Shown here one piece after another: positions 34,229 through 44,985 of a DNA stretch of 64,000 nt. Position 1 is the stretch's first letter; each line of letters begins with the position of its first letter. The notes beneath the pieces are model-generated. The model saw only the letters and a list, made by a program, of their open reading frames with translations, had not been told where the DNA came from and searched no databases. The DNA is taken from the NCBI GenBank assembly GCA_963971285.1, contig OZ020244.1, positions 1,116,001 to 1,180,000 of the forward strand, read 5' to 3'. The translations under genes were made by a program, and so were the position numbers. The DNA is from Astropecten irregularis (lineage: Eukaryota; Echinodermata; Asteroidea; Paxillosida; Astropectinidae).

Positions 34229-34341
34229 GTAAGTTCTTTTCGGATTTAATGTTAAAATAAATTGTGCTTATTTGATATCAACCACGATGAATAACTTTTT
34301 TAATTTGTTCACCTTTAGATTCAATGTTGTTCTTACATTAA

Positions 34342-34698
34342 AGGTAGTATCATTCTTTGTTAAGAAACCAAGACAGACATGTTCACAGATTTACGTATAA
34401 CATACAGGGTATGAAGATGGTGTTGGTAGAAGCATACCATTAACATTTTTCCACCTGAAATGGTATACTTATCCAGAAATGAGTAAAACAACGACCGAAA
34501 ACCTTTTTGATCTTTTGAGAAATCAAAAATAAAAGAGAAAAGACTTAAGAAATACTGTGGCTGTTTTTCACTGTTTTCTCAAAAGGTGGGCACTGTATGG
34601 GACTGAAATTTTCACAGATGACTGTTAGAGTATCTGTCTTGATATTTCTGCCCATAAATCTGTATTTCTTTGATAAAAACCTTAGTATGATACTACCT
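34342..34698. mobile_element. TTAA-type MITE, full-length inverted copy
   Basis: Flanked by TTAA on both sides (34338-34341, 34699-34702), with ends aggtagtatcattctttg and gatactacct. The interior is the reverse complement of the copy at 30686-31053. It interrupts the tail of module 3. Confidence 0.8.
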
Positions 34699-35169
34699 TT
34701 AAGTGCATATATTGTAGCCCATTTCATAAGATATGAGCCTGCTCTTTAGAAGTGGAGTGACTAGTGCTGTTCTTTCACTGATAATTTTGGAACCAGGAAC
34801 CCGCAAATCAATATAAAACATTGAAATTGAAAAATTAATAAGAATTAGGTAGATGAGGGTTCAAATTACCATTTGCAGTATTGCACCAAACACTGAGAGA
34901 CTCCTAGATGAGGTTTTTTGAACTGTGAATTTGAGGGATTTTAAGGTCAATTGGAGTTTATTTAGTGTGATGCACCCTTCCCTTGAGAAAATACACACTC
35001 TCTAGTCCACATCTGACACATGTAGCCCATATTGAAATTTGACTTTATAATTTTGTAACAGTCCCCCTCTGAAGGCTACCCAGCCAGCCAGCCAGCCTCA
35101 TCACCTGCTTACCAGTAACCTACCGGTAGTCTCCCTGTGAAGTGTGACCAATCAGCCAGTCAGCCAGCT

Positions 35170-35188
35170 ATGACCCAACATGTTCCTG
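35170..35188 (+). CDS. Exon-like ATG segment, module 4 (MTQHVPG)
   Basis: Same ATG, codons and gtaagttctt donor as the earlier modules. Beyond about 35285 the module tail stops and gives way to unrelated sequence. Confidence 0.3.
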
Positions 35189-35285
35189 GTAAGTTCTTTA
35201 CAGATTCAATTTTGTTCTTGCATGTTAAGCTCTAGCCCCCTTGCCAAGATACTAGCCTGTTCTTTAAAAGAGGAGTGACCCGAGG

Positions 35286-35621
35286 AGGAGGCTTGAATTA
35301 TGGCAATGCTCATGTCTGAATACTTTGTTTGACAATCCGGACAACTCTCTATCTGAAAAGCCCCTTGCTTCCTGCATTGGAATATGCACTCAATCTTGTG
35401 AAAGTTTGCTCCCAGACTACACAAATGGAAAATGTTCTTTACAAAGCACAGGCAAAGCTTGATCCATTTGCATAATAATTTATTTGGTTTGAATCTTTTG
35501 CTTTGTGTAGTGAATGTACTGCAACTCATGGACTGGCGCTGAAGCTTGGAAGTTACTGAGCAGCTGACTGGAAGAATCCTTGTAAGGTATTTCAACATCC
35601 ATACCGTTTTTATTGATCTAA
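35286..35621. other. Non-coding interval before the RTE element
   Basis: Sequence between the truncated fourth module and the start of the retroelement. The minus-strand frame across 35206-35598 overlaps the repeat module and shows no recognisable domain. Confidence 0.4.
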
Positions 35622-35934
35622 CTTGAGGCTAAAGCTTGGGACTTATTTCGCTACCGCCATGTGAGGCCCACAAAACCAACAGAAGGGACCTGACCAGATG
35701 ACAAAGCCGAAAAAAGGATCCAGCTTTGCCACGCAACTCAAGCCCTTTATTTTGTTTTAATTGGCCTTCAAGAATATATCCACCATGACATTTGCTGGAC
35801 TTTGATCTTCTCAATTTAACCTGAGACAGTCCTAGCAGGTGGCTGCGTGGAATGTTCTCTCTCTGGGAGATGATGATCATCTTCTTCTGCTATCATGAGA
35901 GCTCAGTCGGCTCCACGTTGCAATTGCTGCTCTC

Positions 35935-36790
35935 TGAGAGGTAATCCGTCCAAAGAGCGGTGAAATCAGTATTGGTACATACACTACTGGTCTGGCCGTC
36001 TCGATGGCTACCACTTGGGGGTAGCAGTTGCAGTTTCGGACTGGTTGACTCAGATGGTAATGGAGGCTGTACCGATCAACGAGCGTATGATGAGGCTCTG
36101 GATTAAACACTCTTTGGGTGTTATCTCGGTGGTCTCAATGTATGCTCCGACTGAGGTGAGTCAGTCATCGGACAAGGATACATTCTACACCTTGCTCGAG
36201 TCTGTTTTGGATGGGTGTCTTTGCAGAGACAGACTCTTGATCATGGGAGACTTCAATGCCTCCACCGGTGCTGACAGGGTCGGGACGTGTATTGGTCCCC
36301 ATGGATCTGGTATCCGGGATCAGAATGGCACTAGGCTTCTTGATCTTGTAAAGGGTCGGGGACCTAGAGTTACTGGCTCCTGGTATCAGCGTCCGGAGCG
36401 GCATCGTTGGACTTGGTATTCCAATACCAGCGTTGTTGCGAAGGAGATCGATCATGTTCTCGTGAACGGTCATTGGAGGATTCTTCAGAACTGCCGGGTT
36501 TTTCAGAGTGCACAGTTCTCCAGCACTGATGACAGATTGCTTGTTGCAACTCTTCGGGTGCGGCTTAACTCCAGGAGGCTAGCTCCATCTAAGCAAAGGC
36601 TTGATGTGAGTTGTCTTCAGGATGAAGCCGTGGCAGATGAGTTTGAGCGCAAGCTTTGTGATCGGCTTTGGGGAATTCCCACTCGGAAAGGCCTGGAGGT
36701 GATATGGAGTTTCTTCAAGGCCAACAATCTGTTGATTGCTGGTGAGAGGCTTGGATCTCTAAGAGTGGCCAGGAGGAGCTTTGTCTGATA
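35935..36790 (+). pseudogene. RTE endonuclease domain (often annotated craniofacial development protein 2-like)
   Basis: Visible motifs are YWSGRLDGYHLGVAVAVSDW, SVVSMYAPTEV-type text (VVSMYAPTE), RLLIMGDFNASTGADR, SWYQRPERHRWTWYSN and AKEIDHVLVNGHW, matching exonuclease-endonuclease-phosphatase fold enzymes of RTE elements, which nick target DNA. An upstream segment (EVIRPKSGEISIGT) lies in a shifted frame, so there is at least one frameshift near 35980. The usual TDHR near the C-terminus reads TDDR here, altering a normally conserved histidine. The frame ends at 36787. The copy is non-functional. Confidence 0.85.
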
Positions 36791-36831
36791 GACAAGGGTC
36801 GGGAGGCTAGACTGAATGGCAACCTGGAAAG

Positions 36832-38352
36832 TTGAGTCGCTTGGCCATGCGATCTCTTAGGGCTGACAAGGAGGCACATGTTCGGTCTGTGTGTGAGCGG
36901 ATCAAGAATCACCCATGGATGGGGGATTCTCTGGCCGCTTACAGGGGGATTCATGCATTGCGTTCCTCTAAGTTTGCCTCGGGGGTAGGCTCGGTCAGGT
37001 CTGCAAGCGGTGAGTTGCTGACGGAGGAGTCTGAGGTGAGGGCTAATTGTTGGGCATCCTACTTTGAGCAGTTGTACCATGCTGATACACCGGCTAGCTG
37101 CCTGAATATCTCACAACCACCATAAGTTCCTGACCCACCAATCGACTGTGATCCACCTACGCTCTTGGAAACGAGGGCTGTGGTGAACAGCCTGAAAAGT
37201 GGGAAGGTGGCTGGGATCTGTGATATTCACGCAGAATTCTTAAAAGCTGGTGGAGACAGTGCAGTTGAGGCGTTGCATAACATACTAGGTTCGCTATGGA
37301 CCACTGGCGAGATCCCATCTGACTGGAAGAGGGGCATTCTAGTTCCTCTCTGGGCATGGGAGATCGCCAGGATTGCATTGCCTATCGATGTGTGACATTG
37401 CTCTCTGTGCCCAGCAAGGTTCTTACTTAATAGATTCTTCTGGCCAGGATTCAACCTCAGTTGCTTAAGCATCAGCGACCTGAGCAGTCTGGGTTCACTC
37501 CAAAGAGATTGACGATTGACCGTATTTTGGCACTGCAGGTCATCTCGGAGCGCATGCACAAGTATCGTAGTAGGTTCTTTGCAGCCTATATTGATCTCCG
37601 CAAGGCGTTTGACTTTGTGGATCACGGTGCTCTTTGGGGGCTTCTGTATTTCCGTGGGGTACCGCAGACTCTGATGACTCCACTGTTCGAACTATAATGT
37701 GTTGGATGAGTTGTGGGGGTTCAATCTCTGAGTTCTTCCCAGTTTCGACTGGTGTGGGACAAGGAAGGGTTGAGGCTCCAACACTTTTCAACATTTGTAT
37801 GGACATTGGGTTATGGGGAGGACAGTGGAGGATTCAGGCTGTGGAGTAGTATTGTTCGCCGATGTCAGGGTAACTGACCTTGACTTTGTTGATGATGCTC
37901 TTACCTTTGCGGAGACTCAGGAGCTGCTGGTGTGCGCTTTCGAGACAATGTGCTCCGAGTTGTAACCCCTGGGGCTAAAGGTGTCTTGGGTAAAAACCAA
38001 GATACAGGTCTTCAATGACTCTTTGGGTGATGCACTTCAGTCAGTCCCCGTATGTGGTGAGAATGTGGAATTGGTCGATAGGTTCACTTATCTCGGCAGT
38101 GATATCAATTTCTTTGTAAGCTGTTTTCATGAAATCAGCAAGCGGATTGATAGGGCTTGTGGAGTGATGGACTCACTGAACCGGTCTGTGTGGCGTTTGC
38201 GATATCTATGCAAGATGACAAAGATTTGGGTCTTCAGGTCCCTGGTCTTGCCTGTCTTTCTCTACGGTTATAAGACATGGACCTTGACTGGGGGCCTGGG
38301 AAGACGACTCAATGTCTTCGGTACTGGGTCTCTGAAGAGGATCCTTGGGTAA
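36832..38352 (+). pseudogene. RTE reverse transcriptase, broken (left-arm copy)
   Basis: Fragments in several frames: LKSGKVAGICDIHAEFLKAG and WTTGEIPSDWKRGILVPL (37165-37395), QSGFTPKRLTIDRILALQ plus AYIDLRKAFDFVDHGALW (37461-37697), GVGQGRVEAPTLFNICMD (37634-37849), the catalytic region LDFVDDALTFAET (about 37885) and the C-terminal part WVKTKIQVF...YLGSDI...YGYKTWTL (37981-38352). The two aspartates of the active site are present (FVDD in place of FADD). Frames change repeatedly and a stop truncates the C-terminus at RILG. The right-arm copy (62004-64000) has different lesions. Confidence 0.9.
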
Positions 38353-38701
38353 CGTTGGTCGGACCATGTGTCTAACAAGAGGTTACTCAGGGAAAGTCAA
38401 ATGAGACCCATTACCTGCATGATACGTGAGCGTATGATCATGTGGCTAGATTCCCTGCAAGCGATCCTGCAGAGGTGAATTCTCTCTATGAGACAACCTC
38501 TTGGTAGGACTCGCCTGGTAGGGTGTCTGCATGACACACATATGGTTGCGTCAGAAAGATCGTTATTATGCCGAGATGGGGATGCGTTGTGTGGCTGCCT
38601 TGGGGATGGTCTGATCAGAAGACCGAAGGAGTACCACTCGAAGGTTGATTGATATGACACAAAATGATGGTAGCAAAATAAATCCCAAGCTTAGCCTCAA
38701 G

Positions 38702-39019
38702 CCTCACTTTGTATTTAAAGCCTCTAGTTGTGGATACATTAAGCATTTCGCCATACCATTGCCCAAAATCAATTGATATGACTCTTTAGTTATTATCGTT
38801 ATCTTGATTTATTTCAACTTTTATCTTTGTGTTCATTATTACTTGACCAAAATATGGCAATAATTATTTACTACCTTCTTGCTATTGAACCTGCGTCCGC
38901 TCTGTGTAGGATTGTTTTTGCTTGCTAGCTAGTTCTTACTTAACTGACTTAAGTCTGTTTTATTTGCATAGAACATGGATTGATTTTTCTCTTTTTATTG
39001 ATTTTATTTGTTTCCACAG
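38702..39019. other. Probable intron 3' end before the candidate exon
   Basis: AT-rich sequence between the RTE element and the exon at 39020, ending in a pyrimidine-rich tract and tttccacag. Nothing else is visible. Confidence 0.4.
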
Positions 39020-39112
39020 GCCAGCTTACCATTTGAGGACCTCATCATCAATTGTTTCCATGACGATGCTACACTTTCTGGCGACAAGAAGAAGAGCCCC
39101 ATCATAAAGTAA
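39020..39112 (+). CDS. Candidate terminal exon (left arm)
   Basis: After the acceptor tttccacag, phase 0 gives ASLPFEDLIINCFHDDATLS, then GDKKKSPIIK and TAA at 39110. The right arm has the mirror copy at 61592-61684 with an intact frame and acceptor. Differences are concentrated in a block of about 22 bp (HDDATLSGD here, HDCASPSSD there), while flanking codons are identical. A second frame is also open in both copies, so the reading frame is probable, not certain. No family was recognised and upstream exons were not found. Confidence 0.45.
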   Translation, partial: ASLPFEDLIINCFHDDATLSGDKKKSPIIK

Positions 39113-39534
39113 ATGCTAGTATTATTTGATTTTTAAACTCATGTGATTGAAATCTTAAACAAAACATTACTCACAACCAGCCCAAAACTTCCACATTTTC
39201 AAAATATAAATATTTAAATTGGCATGAAAGCTACACTGACATTTTTACACTTTAAGCACATACCACATCTTCTTTGTATGTCCCAAAAAGCAACAGAAAA
39301 TTACATGTAATTAACAATTACGGAAACCTTTAAAATGTGACAAAAACCAAAATGCTCTGCCCAAACTGAAGATATTCTGAAAGAAAGTTAAAAAAAATGG
39401 TTTTCAAACACATGAGTTTAGAACTGTTAATTTGTTTATTAAGGCTAAAATGCAGAAACCTGTTTAAATGATCAATTGGATGTACTGCTTGGTGAATTAA
39501 GGAGACAAAATGAGTTCACTAAATTTCCTTCCCT

Positions 39535-40130
39535 TGGGTGGGAATGTCAGAAACTTTGTGCATCTCTTCCCTGGAGTGGGAATGTCAGAAACTTTGTGCA
39601 TCTCTTCCCTGGAGTGGGAATGTCAGAAACTTTGTGAATCTCTTCCCTGGAGTGGGAATGTCAGAAACTTTGTGCATCTTTTCCCTGGAGTGGAATGTCA
39701 GAAACTTTGTGCATCTCTTCCCTGGAGTGGGAATGTCAGAAACTTTGTGCATCTCTTCCCTGGAGTGGGAATGTCAGAAACTTTGTGCATCTCTTCCCTA
39801 AGAGGGAATACCAGAAACTTTGTTCATCTCTTCCCTAAGAGGGAATACCAGAAACTTTGTTCATCTCTTCCCTAAGAGGGAATACCAGAAACTTTGTTCA
39901 TCTCTTCCCTAAGAGGGAATATCAGAAACTTTGTGCATCTTTTCCCTAAGAGGGAATGTCAGAAACTTTGTACATCTCTTCCCTAAGAGGGAATATCAGA
40001 AACTTTGAGCATCTCTTCCCTAAGAGGGAATATCAGAAACTTTGTGCATCTCTTCCCTTTAGAGGGAATATCAGAAACTTTGTGCATCTCTTCCCTAAGA
40101 GGGAATGTCAGAAAATGTGTTCATTTGTTT
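39535..40130. repeat. 38-bp minisatellite (left arm)
   Basis: About 15 units of gggaatgtcagaaactttgt followed by gcatctcttccctggagt, changing to a 37-bp variant with ccctaagagggaata. The open frames over this block exist because of the repeat composition. The right arm has the mirrored array at 60530-61170. Confidence 0.9.
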
Positions 40131-40309
40131 CTTTCAGTTGAAAGGACTCATTTGTCTCTGCAGATTCACCCATTCAGTTTTATTGTTAAGTTATTTAATA
40201 TAGATAAATGTATGGTTCAGGATTTATTTTAGTTTCTTTATTTCATGTAGTTGATGTCAAATGGCAATTTATATTTTCAAACCACTTAATCGATTTGGAC
40301 CACTGTTTT

Positions 40310-40635
40310 CCATGGGTTGGAAAAAATTTGAACTCATCACTTTGTCCTTGCTAGTGTTTTCCGTGGGCTGGAAAATATTTTACCTCATCACTTTGTCCTT
40401 GCTAGTGTTTTCCATGGGCTAGAAAATATTTTACCTCATCACTTTGTCCTTGCTAGTGTTTTCCATGGGTTGGAAAATATTCTACCTCATCACTTTGTCC
40501 TTGCTAGTGTTTTCCATGGGTTGGAAAATATTCTACCTCATCACTTTGTCCTTGCTAGTGTTTTCCATGGGTTGGAAAATATTCTACCTCATCACTTTGT
40601 CCTTGCTAGTGCTTTCCATGGGTTGCCAAACACGT
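40310..40635. repeat. 51-bp minisatellite (left arm)
   Basis: About six units of cactttgtccttgctagtgt, tttccatgggttggaaaata and ttctacctcat. The period is a multiple of three, so several frames stay open and give a false repeat protein (VFSMGWKIFYLITLSLL in one frame). The right arm has about nine units. Confidence 0.9.
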
Positions 40636-41095
40636 ATATTAACTTGGCTTTTTTTAAGTGTTTGCCATAGTTTTTGTTACCAGATTTTGCATTTAAGAAG
40701 GTGTACATTAATTAATCCTGAACCATACCTTAAATTATATACATTTTTTTTCAAGCAAAGAGTAGAGGATATTTTTTCTTAACCTGGCTTGCAAATGTGC
40801 AAAGTAAAAACCACTAGACTCATGCCAAATTCTTCTATTTATCAACTCTTCCCAAATTTGCTGGCAAAAGTCAATTGCGGTGCGCTATTCAATCTTGTGC
40901 ACTTACAACCACCACATAATGTCTGCACTGCGCGTATGACACTACACTGCTTGATAGTTCCAAACCAGTATTCTTCATTCATTTACATTTTGTTTTGATG
41001 ATTCCAAATTCTATTGATGCGGCCTGACTGTTTGGATGTGCAATGATGAAAAGCCAGATTAATTGAAATATCCACTGCTGTTTGATATTATGTAA
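40636..41095. other. Non-coding interval (left arm)
   Basis: AT-rich sequence between the 51-bp array and the next element. No frame or RNA is supported; the mirrored segment is at about 59380-59850. Confidence 0.4.
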
Positions 41096-41099
41096 TTGT

Positions 41100-41578
41100 T
41101 TGTGTCTGTCCAAATCAGACTGTAACTTGGCACTATAGGACGCTGCATAGTGCACTTCATTCAACTCATCTGTTAGATTGCGTTTCTTCACAGTAAAAAT
41201 GCAGGACATTTAGAATATGCGCGCTTCCACCAAAAACAAATGAGACATTCTTTGCAAAATGCAAAACCTTGAAACTAAAATCACATGAAAAATCTTTTGT
41301 GCGCATTTTTTTCAGTACACATTTAGGAATTTTGGAAAACACCAAAACATAATTTTTTAAAAGCAAAATTCATAATCTGAAGGCTAAAAGAAAATCACAT
41401 TGACAATTTTTTTGCGCATTTTTGTACAATAGAAATTAGGCATTTTTATAGAATGTGCGGGTATAAACCAAAACAGAGTGGGGCATTCTTTGCAAAATTA
41501 AAAAGAAAATCTGCGCGTGAATCACAAATGCAAAACTTTTTTTCAGCCACTTACATGTGTGACTGATTTGGACAGAAA
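41100..41578. mobile_element. MITE-like sequence with gtccaaatcagac ends (left arm)
   Basis: tctgtccaaatcagactgta on the left and its approximate complement (cttacatgtgtgactgattt, then ggacaga) on the right are inverted. The interior holds two diverged direct copies of about 240 bp (caccaaaaacaaatgagaca and aaccaaaacagagtggggca, each followed by ttctttgcaaaa). The mirror copy is at about 58897-59376. Confidence 0.45.
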
Positions 41579-42894
41579 GTGTAATATTCAGTTATGTGTA
41601 GTCAATATGAGAATCACTCCATCAAACTGAGTCGAATACAGCATTCTAAAACAAGCAGCACAGCACAGTGCATCAGCCCAGCCTACTCACAAACATGCTA
41701 TAAAAAAACAAGGAAATTGCTTGAAATTTTTAATTGATAAGGATAATTGTGCGGAATTACTCTAAAATTTGGAAAAATGCATCTTTCATAGGCTTCCTTA
41801 TTTTTCTTTTTTGAAATACTTTTTGATGAAATGAAATTCCTTTTGAGTTATCTTTTTTTTCATTTTTTTGATTCGCAATTCACACTTTGTTTGGCAGAGT
41901 GGTTCTCATTTTGAAATGCACTTTACTGGAATGTTTTAAGGTATCATGAAAAAACAAACAGAAACAAATGCAAACGTGTGCTGCTGGTCGGCGCCCTCTA
42001 CTGTCTGCAGCATGTAACAGCCAGAAATAACCCAAGTGTTATGGGTGGTAGGTCCTCTGTTGGGTGAAATCTGCTCAGTGTACTACTGTTGTTCTGCATC
42101 ATCGGTATCTTACGTCGCATGATTTGACAAGCTTATTGGCCAAAACTTACAACATCCTCTAAAAGCGCGGTATAGGGAAGAAAGGATTCCTGTTGCTACC
42201 TAAAGTCTTTGGGGTCGGTATGGGGTGGGGATTGAAGACCGATTCTTTATTTATCCTTTTGTTGGTTCTCGTCATCTTATTAACTTGTTCGTGCGTAACC
42301 AGGTCTCTTTTCAGGCCGGTCATGATGACCAACTCTTTTCTGCATGCGCAGGACGACTGCTTCTGATCTGAGGGGGCTCATGACCTGATGGATGATGGTG
42401 ACTTCTATCCAGTTGTTGGTGTGAGGGTTGGATAAATAGTGTTCTTACATGGCTGATTCACTTTGACAAAAGAATTACTAGGGAACAGGTATTCAGGTTT
42501 TGCTTTGGTTTCACTTGTGTAGTATGAACTAAATACATGTAGTGCAGGAAATATCAAAGATGACGTTAGGTTTATGTAGGAAGGGAAGCTGGTCCTTTAT
42601 CTCAAACTCAATGCTTAAGCAAGCTGCTGTTCTGAGTCAAGTGCAATTTTATATATGTCACTTCTGTTTGTCATGGGGTGTCCTATTCATTGCTCTGGGT
42701 GAGCATCTCTTTACAGTGTGATCCTACATACAATCATCTGTTTAAGGCTGAAATTGCAAGGCCATTGAACTTGGTGTTGAATACAGTGCCTTTTGAACAT
42801 ATTCCACCATGTTCCAACTGGCAGATAAAAACATTTTACTGCCATTTTATCCAGTTGCAAATATGCCTTTACATATTTTGCTGCATGGGTAAGT

Positions 42895-43870
42895 GTGTGT
42901 GTGCTATTGCTTATTTTGCAGCACCATTATAGAAACACTACGCAGTGTTGCAGTTGTGCTATTGCATATTTTGCAGCATCGGTATAGAAACACAAGACAA
43001 TGTTGCAGGTGTGCTATTGCATATTTAGCAGCATCGATATAGAAACATTATGCAGTGTTACAGGTGTGCTATTGCATATTTTGCAGCATCGGTATAGAAA
43101 CACTACGCAGTGTTGCAGGTGTGCTATTGCATATTTTGCAGCATCAGTATAGAAACACAACGCAGTGTTGCAGGTGTGCTATTGCATATTTTGCAGCACC
43201 ATTATAGAAACACTACGCAGTGTTGCAGGTGTGCTATTGCATATTTTGCAGCATCAGTATAGAAACACTATGCAGTGTTACAGGTGTGCTATTGCATATT
43301 TTGCAGCATCAGTATAGAAACACTACGCAGTGTTACAGGTGTGCTATTGCATATTTTGCAGCATCGGTATAGAAACACTACGCAGTGTTGCAGGTGTGCT
43401 ATTGCATATTTTGCAGCATCAGTATAGAAACACTACGCAGTGTTGCAGGTGTGCTATTGCATATTTTGCAGCATCAGTATAGAAACACTACGCAGTGTTG
43501 CAGGTGTGCTATTGCATATTTTGCAGCATCAGTATAGAAACACTACGCAGTGTTGCAGGTGTGCTATTGCATATGTTGCAGCATCAGTATAGAAACACTA
43601 CGCAATGTTGCAGGTGTGCTATTGCATATTTTGCAGCATCGGTATAGAAACACTACGCAGTGTTGCAGGTGTGCTATTGCATATTTTGCAGCATCGGTAT
43701 AGAATCACTACGCAGTGTTGCAGGTGTGCTATTGCATATTTTGCAGGATCTGTATAGAAACACTACGCAGTGTTGCAGGTGTGCTATGGCATATTTTTTC
43801 AGCATCAGTATAGAAACGCTAGGCAGTGTTGCAGGTGTGCTATTGCATATTTTGCAGCAGTGTTGCAGGT
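42895..43870. repeat. 55-bp minisatellite (left arm)
   Basis: About 17 units of gcatcagtatagaaacacta, cgcagtgttgcaggtgtgct and attgcatattttgca. It lies inside the long-TIR element, directly before the tRNA-like sequence. The right-arm array (56450-57550) has about 20 units. Confidence 0.92.
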
Positions 43871-43896
43871 GTCCATTGCATAGCAATGAGGACTGT

Positions 43897-43981
43897 CAAC
43901 TCCAGCTATATTGGCAGTTGAATGGTTGAGACACCTGCATGTACAAGCAGGATGCTGTTGGTTCGAATCCAGCTTGAGTTG
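43897..43981 (+). tRNA. tRNA-like cloverleaf or tRNA-derived SINE head (left arm)
   Basis: An 85-nt sequence folds like a tRNA. Acceptor strands are caactc/gagttg (six pairs), the A-box is tggcagttgaatgg, the anticodon stem is cctgc/gcagg around an 8-nt loop atgtacaa, and the T-arm gttgg-ttcgaat-ccagc gives a perfect B-box GGTTCGAATCC. The 8-nt anticodon loop and the long D-arm argue against a normal tRNA, so a SINE head or tRNA pseudogene is likelier. The right-arm copy (56345-56429) keeps the structure. Confidence 0.5.
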
Positions 43982-44904
43982 GTCTGTGTTCTTTCCCTTT
44001 CACAGATAAACCAAGCACTTGGTACACACGTATTAATCAATGGAGCACAATCTAATCTAACATGTATCTTAGATGATGATAACTCAGACAGCAGCATGCT
44101 TAATGTTCTTATATCATCATGGACTTAGTCCGTGTGCTTCCTCCTTTTCACTTTACAAATTTGCCCGAGAGATCATAAGTTTAACTTTCTATGTGCTCAT
44201 ATGATAAGCTTGGCAGCACGAACGGTTTATTACTTATGTGGTTCAAAATGGTCAGCAGTCAGTATTGGTCCTTCAAATTGTCATCGGATACAAAGCTCTC
44301 ATTTGATTCTCGGCAGAATCAAAGCAATGCAAACTCCATGGTCATTGGACCACCTCATCCCTCCTTAGACCATCTCAACTCCTTGTGGAGTACGCAGCTC
44401 TGGCTGCTTTTCAGACACACAAAGGCTTATCAAATACAAAGCCATCACCTACCCTTACAAATATTCCATTTACTCCTTGGTGGACACAATCAATTAGTGA
44501 AAATGTCAACTTGTTCAGAAAATCAAACCCCAGTGTTTAAGAACTGGAAGTCAAAATATCAAAGTTGGACATCAACAACTCAACTCAATTCATATAAAAA
44601 AAGTTAAAGGTTGAGGTCAAAGGTATTACATCTTAGTTCAGCTTACTGTAATAATACGAATAATGCAAATATACGCTCATCTTACTGTTGAAATTGCAAT
44701 GCAATTTGATGACATGATATGTCTGGTCACTGGGCCAAATTATCAGTCCAGAGATCATCTAAACTCTGTGGGGAGTATGCATCCCAAGCTGCTGTTGAAA
44801 CACACAGAGGTTAATTTATTATACAAATATTCATTAGTACCCTTGTTGGAGAGAAACATTTATGTTGCAAAGTGTCTCGCTTAAGGACACTTGATCTCCT
44901 TGAC

Positions 44905-44985
44905 TGGGCTCAAGCCCATAAACCCAAATCAGCTTTGTGAGGTTAATGCATCAGACCTCTTAGCCACAGCACCACAATGTACGAA
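44905..44985 (-). repeat. Second tRNA-derived relic (left arm)
   Basis: On the minus strand, gtggctaagaggtctgatgc resembles an A-box region and ggcttgagcccag a decayed B-box about 50 nt later. It lies in a stretch related to 44360-44500 (both with a gtggagta(c/t)gcagc/gcatcc and aaacacacagagg-like core). It is too degenerate for a tRNA gene. Confidence 0.35.

Larger units (their letters stand above)
32401..35285 (+). repeat. Four tandem modules of about 550 bp or more with an exon-like core
   Basis: Each module carries a ctctgaaggctac(c/t)cagcc segment, a ccaatcagccagtcagccag segment, ATGACCCAACATGTTCCTG followed by gtaagttctt, then a tail (gattcaatgttgttcttgca, aatcaatataaaac, cgccctctctagtccatat) that ends tttgtaacag before the next module. 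ATGs lie at 32453, 33596, 34210 and 35170. Module 1 is interrupted by a Penelope-like fragment (32523-33150) and module 3 by a MITE (34342-34698). Module 4 is truncated after about 35285. Confidence 0.75.
35622..38701 (+). mobile_element. RTE-type non-LTR retrotransposon bounded by short inverted repeats (left-arm copy)
   Basis: The plus strand carries an AP-type endonuclease followed by a reverse transcriptase of the RTE group, both broken by stops and frameshifts. The outer edges are unusual: cttgaggctaaagcttggga (35622 on), followed by cttatttcgctacc, is mirrored at the 3' edge by ggtagcaaaataaatcccaa and gcttagcctcaag (ending 38701), an inverted repeat of about 38 bp with a few mismatches. 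Non-LTR elements do not normally have terminal inverted repeats. No clear target duplication is visible. Confidence 0.75.
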
